From Pontibacter ummariensis (GTDB taxonomy: Bacteria; Bacteroidota; Bacteroidia; Cytophagales; Hymenobacteraceae): a stretch of 64,000 nt of DNA. Position numbers and translations under genes: made by a program. The stretch is taken from the NCBI RefSeq assembly GCF_900188175.1, contig NZ_FZOQ01000004.1, forward strand, positions 1-64,000. Reading direction: 5' to 3'. Positions within the stretch are counted from its first letter, which is position 1. Every line of letters begins with the position of its first letter. Below are positions 61,110 to 64,000 of this stretch, piece after piece. The notes under the pieces are model-generated. The model was given only the letters and a program-made list of their open reading frames with translations, did no database searches and was not told the origin of the DNA.

Positions 61110-63641
61110 TTATACCGGATCTACATCTGCCACTACCTTCACTCCTTTAAAGTCAGGCAACAGCTTCAGGTTAAAAATGGCCTGGGCTAATTGCGCTTTG
61201 GCAGCCTTCAGGTTTGTGTTTTCGCGGGGCAGCTTGATGTGAATCTCTTGCAGGAACAGGTTACGGATCTTGAAGATATAAGGAACTTCCGGTCCCAGTA
61301 CCTGCTGCTTGCCTAACCTGTCGGTTAAATCTTTTGCCAAAACGATGGCGGCATTCTCCGAAACTTGTTCGTCCGCGTGCTTCACCGTTACCCGGATCAT
61401 GCGCATAAAAGGGGGATAGCCAAAGCGCATCCGTTCCTCTATCTCGTGCTCGTACAGGCTTTGGTAATCATTATTGCGCACCTTCCGGAAGATCGGCTGT
61501 AGTGGGTCGCGTGTTTGAATGATCACAGACCCAGGCTTGCCTTTCCGGCCCGCCCGTCCGCTTACCTGTACAAACAGCTGATAGGCCCGCTCATGTGCCC
61601 GGAAGTCCGGGAAATTGATAATGGTATCGGCGTTCAGGATTCCCACCAGGCTCACGTTCTCAAAGTCCAGCCCTTTGGTCACCATTTGTGTACCCACCAG
61701 CACGTTCGTGCGGCCGGTCTCAAAATCCGCAATAATCTGTTGGTAGCTGTTCTTTTTCTTCGTCGTGTCCAGGTCCATCCGCTGTACCTCGGCATTGGGC
61801 AGCATCAGCTTTAGCTCATCCTCTACCTTCTCTGTGCCGAAGCCCATGCTCTTTAAAGTAGTGGCGCCACAGGCCGGGCAATCATGGGGCATGCGCTCAT
61901 GGTACCCGCAGTAGTGGCAGCGAAGCTCATTGTTGAACTTATGGTAGGAGAGACTCACCGCACAGTGCTTGCACTTGGGGATCCAGGAACACTCATCGCA
62001 GCTGATAAAAGGGGCATAGCCCCGGCGGTTCTGGAACAGGATCACCTGTTCCTCACGCTGTAACCGTTCCTCAATAGCCGTCAGTAACTGACCCGAGAAA
62101 TGACTGTGCATAGCTTTGCGCCTCTGCTCATCGCGGGTATTCACGAGTTCTATGTCCGGCAGCTGGGCCTCCCCGAAACGCTTGGTCATGCTAACCAGTC
62201 CCCAGCGACCGGTCTTGCAGTTATAGTAACTTTCGATGGACGGGGTAGCGGAGCCAAGCAAGGTTTTAGCCCCCTGTAGGTTTGCCATCACCAATGCCGT
62301 TTCGCGGGCATTGTAGCGCGGGGCCGGGTCGTACTGCTTGTAACTGGCCTCGTGCTCCTCGTCGATGATCACCAGCGACAGGTCGTGGAAGGGCAGGAAA
62401 ATTGAGGAACGCACGCCAATCACCACCTGAAAGCGACCCGAGAGGATTCCCTGCCACACTTCGGCCCGCTCGTTGTCTGAAAACTTGGAGTGGTACACCC
62501 CCAGCTTATCGCCAAACACTTTCATCAGGCGCGTCACGATCTGGGCAGTCAGGGCAATCTCGGGCAGTAGGTACAGCACCTGTCCGCCGCTCTCGAGGGC
62601 GTGCTTGATCAGGTCGATGTATACTTCTGTTTTGCCGCTCCCCGTCACGCCGTGCAGCAGTACGATCTCCTTTTCTTTGAACAAGCCCAGAATCTCATCC
62701 TTTGCCTGCAGCTGGTGCTCCGACAAGGCCATGGGCAGCTGCCTGGGCTCATGGTCTACCGGGAAGCGTGACACCACCTGGTCGAACTGCTCCAGCACAC
62801 CTTTTTTAATAAGCGTGTTGATGGATGAGGCCGACAGGTGCGGATTACTGGTGAGGACGCTTTTCTCAAGCCCTTTGTAGTTCAGGTGCAGGTCCTGGTG
62901 CACCGGTACCTTTTGCAGGTAATTCAGCAGCACGTCCAGTTGCTTAGGCTGTGGGGCCAGTTGGTTAAACAGCTCCTCCAGCATGCCCTCTTCCTGCACG
63001 AAGTGCTCCGACAGGCGGACCTTCTTGACCACCTTCGGGGAGAATTTATCGCTCACCTGCTCAAAGATGATGATGGCCTCCTTTTGGATGAGAGACTTAA
63101 TGAACTTATGATAGCTTTTGGCCTGCAACAGGGTGCCTACCTCTGTAAAGGTCAGGGCCTGGTTGTTCTGCAGGGCAAAGATGATCTTCTCCTCCTGAGC
63201 AGATAACGGAATCTTATCCTCCTCGGGGTTATACTGGGGGTGCAGTTGTATCCGCGATTCGCTGCTGAGCTTTAAGGCAGAAGGCAGGGCCGCATTGATC
63301 ACCTCGCCCAGGGTGCACATGTAGTAATCCGCCATCCACTTGAAAAGCTTTAGCTGTGGGGCCGTTACGATAGGCGTGTCGTCCAGCACGTCCAGGATGT
63401 ACTTGGCCTGGTACTCTGCCGGAGCGTTTTCATGGATGTCGGCAACAATGCAGCTCAGCACCCTTTTCCCGCCAAACTGCACTATTACACGCGCCCCTAC
63501 CAGCACCTCGTCGTTCATCTCGAAGGGGATGCGGTAGGTGTATAGCTTTGGCAGAGGCAGGGGCAGGATAACATCGGCAAACAACGTTACCCGGTCCACA
63601 GCGGGCTCCGGCGGGTAATTAAAGTTTAATAGCTCAGACAA
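61110..63641 (-). CDS. priA: Primosomal protein N' (PriA helicase)
   Basis: 843 residues. The 3'-DNA-binding domain opens RVTLFADVILPLPLPKLYTYRIP. The helicase has Walker A GVTGSGKTEVY near 330-340, DEEH as Walker B, GSATPS as motif III, and VSGRAGRKG as motif VI. The zinc module has paired cysteines from CDECSWIPKCKHC to CHYCGYHERMPHDCPAC. All parts of PriA are present: it restarts stalled replication forks by loading the replicative helicase. The start is a TTG at 63641, as no better in-frame ATG is near and the protein begins at the expected place. Confidence 0.96.
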   Translation of the reverse strand: MSELLNFNYPPEPAVDRVTLFADVILPLPLPKLYTYRIPFEMNDEVLVGARVIVQFGGKRVLSCIVADIHENAPAEYQAKYILDVLDDTPIVTAPQLKLFKWMADYYMCTLGEVINAALPSALKLSSESRIQLHPQYNPEEDKIPLSAQEEKIIFALQNNQALTFTEVGTLLQAKSYHKFIKSLIQKEAIIIFEQVSDKFSPKVVKKVRLSEHFVQEEGMLEELFNQLAPQPKQLDVLLNYLQKVPVHQDLHLNYKGLEKSVLTSNPHLSASSINTLIKKGVLEQFDQVVSRFPVDHEPRQLPMALSEHQLQAKDEILGLFKEKEIVLLHGVTGSGKTEVYIDLIKHALESGGQVLYLLPEIALTAQIVTRLMKVFGDKLGVYHSKFSDNERAEVWQGILSGRFQVVIGVRSSIFLPFHDLSLVIIDEEHEASYKQYDPAPRYNARETALVMANLQGAKTLLGSATPSIESYYNCKTGRWGLVSMTKRFGEAQLPDIELVNTRDEQRRKAMHSHFSGQLLTAIEERLQREEQVILFQNRRGYAPFISCDECSWIPKCKHCAVSLSYHKFNNELRCHYCGYHERMPHDCPACGATTLKSMGFGTEKVEDELKLMLPNAEVQRMDLDTTKKKNSYQQIIADFETGRTNVLVGTQMVTKGLDFENVSLVGILNADTIINFPDFRAHERAYQLFVQVSGRAGRKGKPGSVIIQTRDPLQPIFRKVRNNDYQSLYEHEIEERMRFGYPPFMRMIRVTVKHADEQVSENAAIVLAKDLTDRLGKQQVLGPEVPYIFKIRNLFLQEIHIKLPRENTNLKAAKAQLAQAIFNLKLLPDFKGVKVVADVDPV

Positions 63642-63774
63642 GGGTGCTTATGCTTTTACGAAGTACGAAGGTCGTAAAAAATGAGGACATTCTTTCTTGT
63701 TAGGCCCTTCATGCCTCGTGTTATCCAGTGTTATGTTTTCCCGAACCTTCAGGGAGCTGCTGCTTGTTCCTGCC

Positions 63775-64000
63775 TTACTGCACCAGTTGTTTGTAAAGCT
63801 TTTCCAGGGTCTCCTGCGGGTCGGTACACAGGCCGGGGTGAACAGGGGAGGTCTGTACAACGGTGCTGCGGGTAGCGGTAAGCCACCGGAAGCGGGAGGC
63901 GATGGGCAAGCTCCCGATTGTACCGCCTTCCTTACGGCCGGCACAAATACGCTCAAAGGCACGAAGGCGCTCCTCCAACTCCTCCAGGTCTACTTTATCT
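63775..64000 (-). CDS. C-terminal part of a DUF3037 family protein (partial)
   Basis: The open frame runs off the window edge to the right and stops with TAA at 63775-63777. Visible sequence includes LEELEERLRAFERICAGRKE, then GGTIGSLPIASRFRWLTATR and STVVQTSPVHPGLCTDP, which I recognise as the conserved end of DUF3037 proteins. No function is established for the family. It is upstream of priA on the same strand with about 130 bases between, so possible co-transcription. Confidence 0.75.
   Translation of the reverse strand, partial: DKVDLEELEERLRAFERICAGRKEGGTIGSLPIASRFRWLTATRSTVVQTSPVHPGLCTDPQETLEKLYKQLVQ

Noticed and set aside
63648..63962. Minus-strand 104-residue frame at the right edge
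   Set aside because: It overlaps the DUF3037 frame in another register and lacks any family motif.
1..64000. CRISPR arrays, insertion sequences, prophage, or tRNA genes
   Set aside because: I saw no regular direct repeats with spacers, no transposase, integrase or capsid genes, and no recognisable tRNA cloverleaf; a covariance-model search would be decisive for tRNA.

Overview
The window reads as chromosomal DNA of a Bacteroidota, most likely a Cytophagales/Hymenobacteraceae bacterium of the Pontibacter-Rufibacter kind (inference). Supporting signs are a SusC/SusD pair, many lipoproteins with short signal peptides, several candidate promoters of the Bacteroidota form (TTTG or TTG, about 20 nt, then TAnnTTTG), few Shine-Dalgarno sites, roughly even GC content and a complete SUF operon. 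I found no rRNA, CRISPR array, insertion sequence, prophage or plasmid function, and I recognised no tRNA. Most genes are ordinary housekeeping or accessory metabolism.

Layout. 0-9.9 kb: end of an exo/endonuclease-phosphatase family gene, glycogen debranching enzyme (glgX), an acyl-carrier-like protein without its serine, two tandem calcium-loop lipoproteins, a luciferase-like monooxygenase, two aldo/keto reductases and a FUSC membrane protein. 10-19 kb: M50-type peptidase, MarC, a probable porin-BCCT transporter-universal stress protein operon, a ZIP-like membrane protein, a third calcium-loop lipoprotein, NIPSNAP protein and a Tat-type TIM barrel. 19.6-33 kb: large metzincin protease, ankyrin protein, small unknowns, SpmA/B-like membrane protein, M14 lipoprotein and SusD/SusC. 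33-42 kb: Lys-tailed protein, fourth calcium-loop lipoprotein, amine oxidase, SDR, lytic transglycosylase, thioesterase, pirin and YceI. 41.8-47.8 kb: seven-gene SUF iron-sulfur operon on the minus strand. 48-64 kb: an aminotransferase-GRAS fusion divergent from a nitroreductase-pirin pair, a DUF2459 protein, M14 peptidase, DinB, beta-propeller, SLC13 transporter, a 57-residue membrane peptide, a second Tat TIM barrel, priA and the end of a DUF3037 gene.

The strongest discovery candidate is the single ORF at 47994-50159. It joins a HisC-like PLP aminotransferase to a full GRAS domain, a family best known as plant transcription regulators, with an intact glycine-rich SAM-binding loop. It is not in a histidine operon and faces a nitroreductase/pirin pair across an intergenic region with two small palindromes. 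The second is a four-member family of lipoproteins, each with five 12-residue calcium loops at fixed, unusually short spacings (9-18-14-9 or 9-18-18-9). Smaller items are a 27-bp perfect hairpin behind one of these genes, a short minus-strand transcription unit with a 15-codon hydrophobic ORF, and the serine-less carrier protein.
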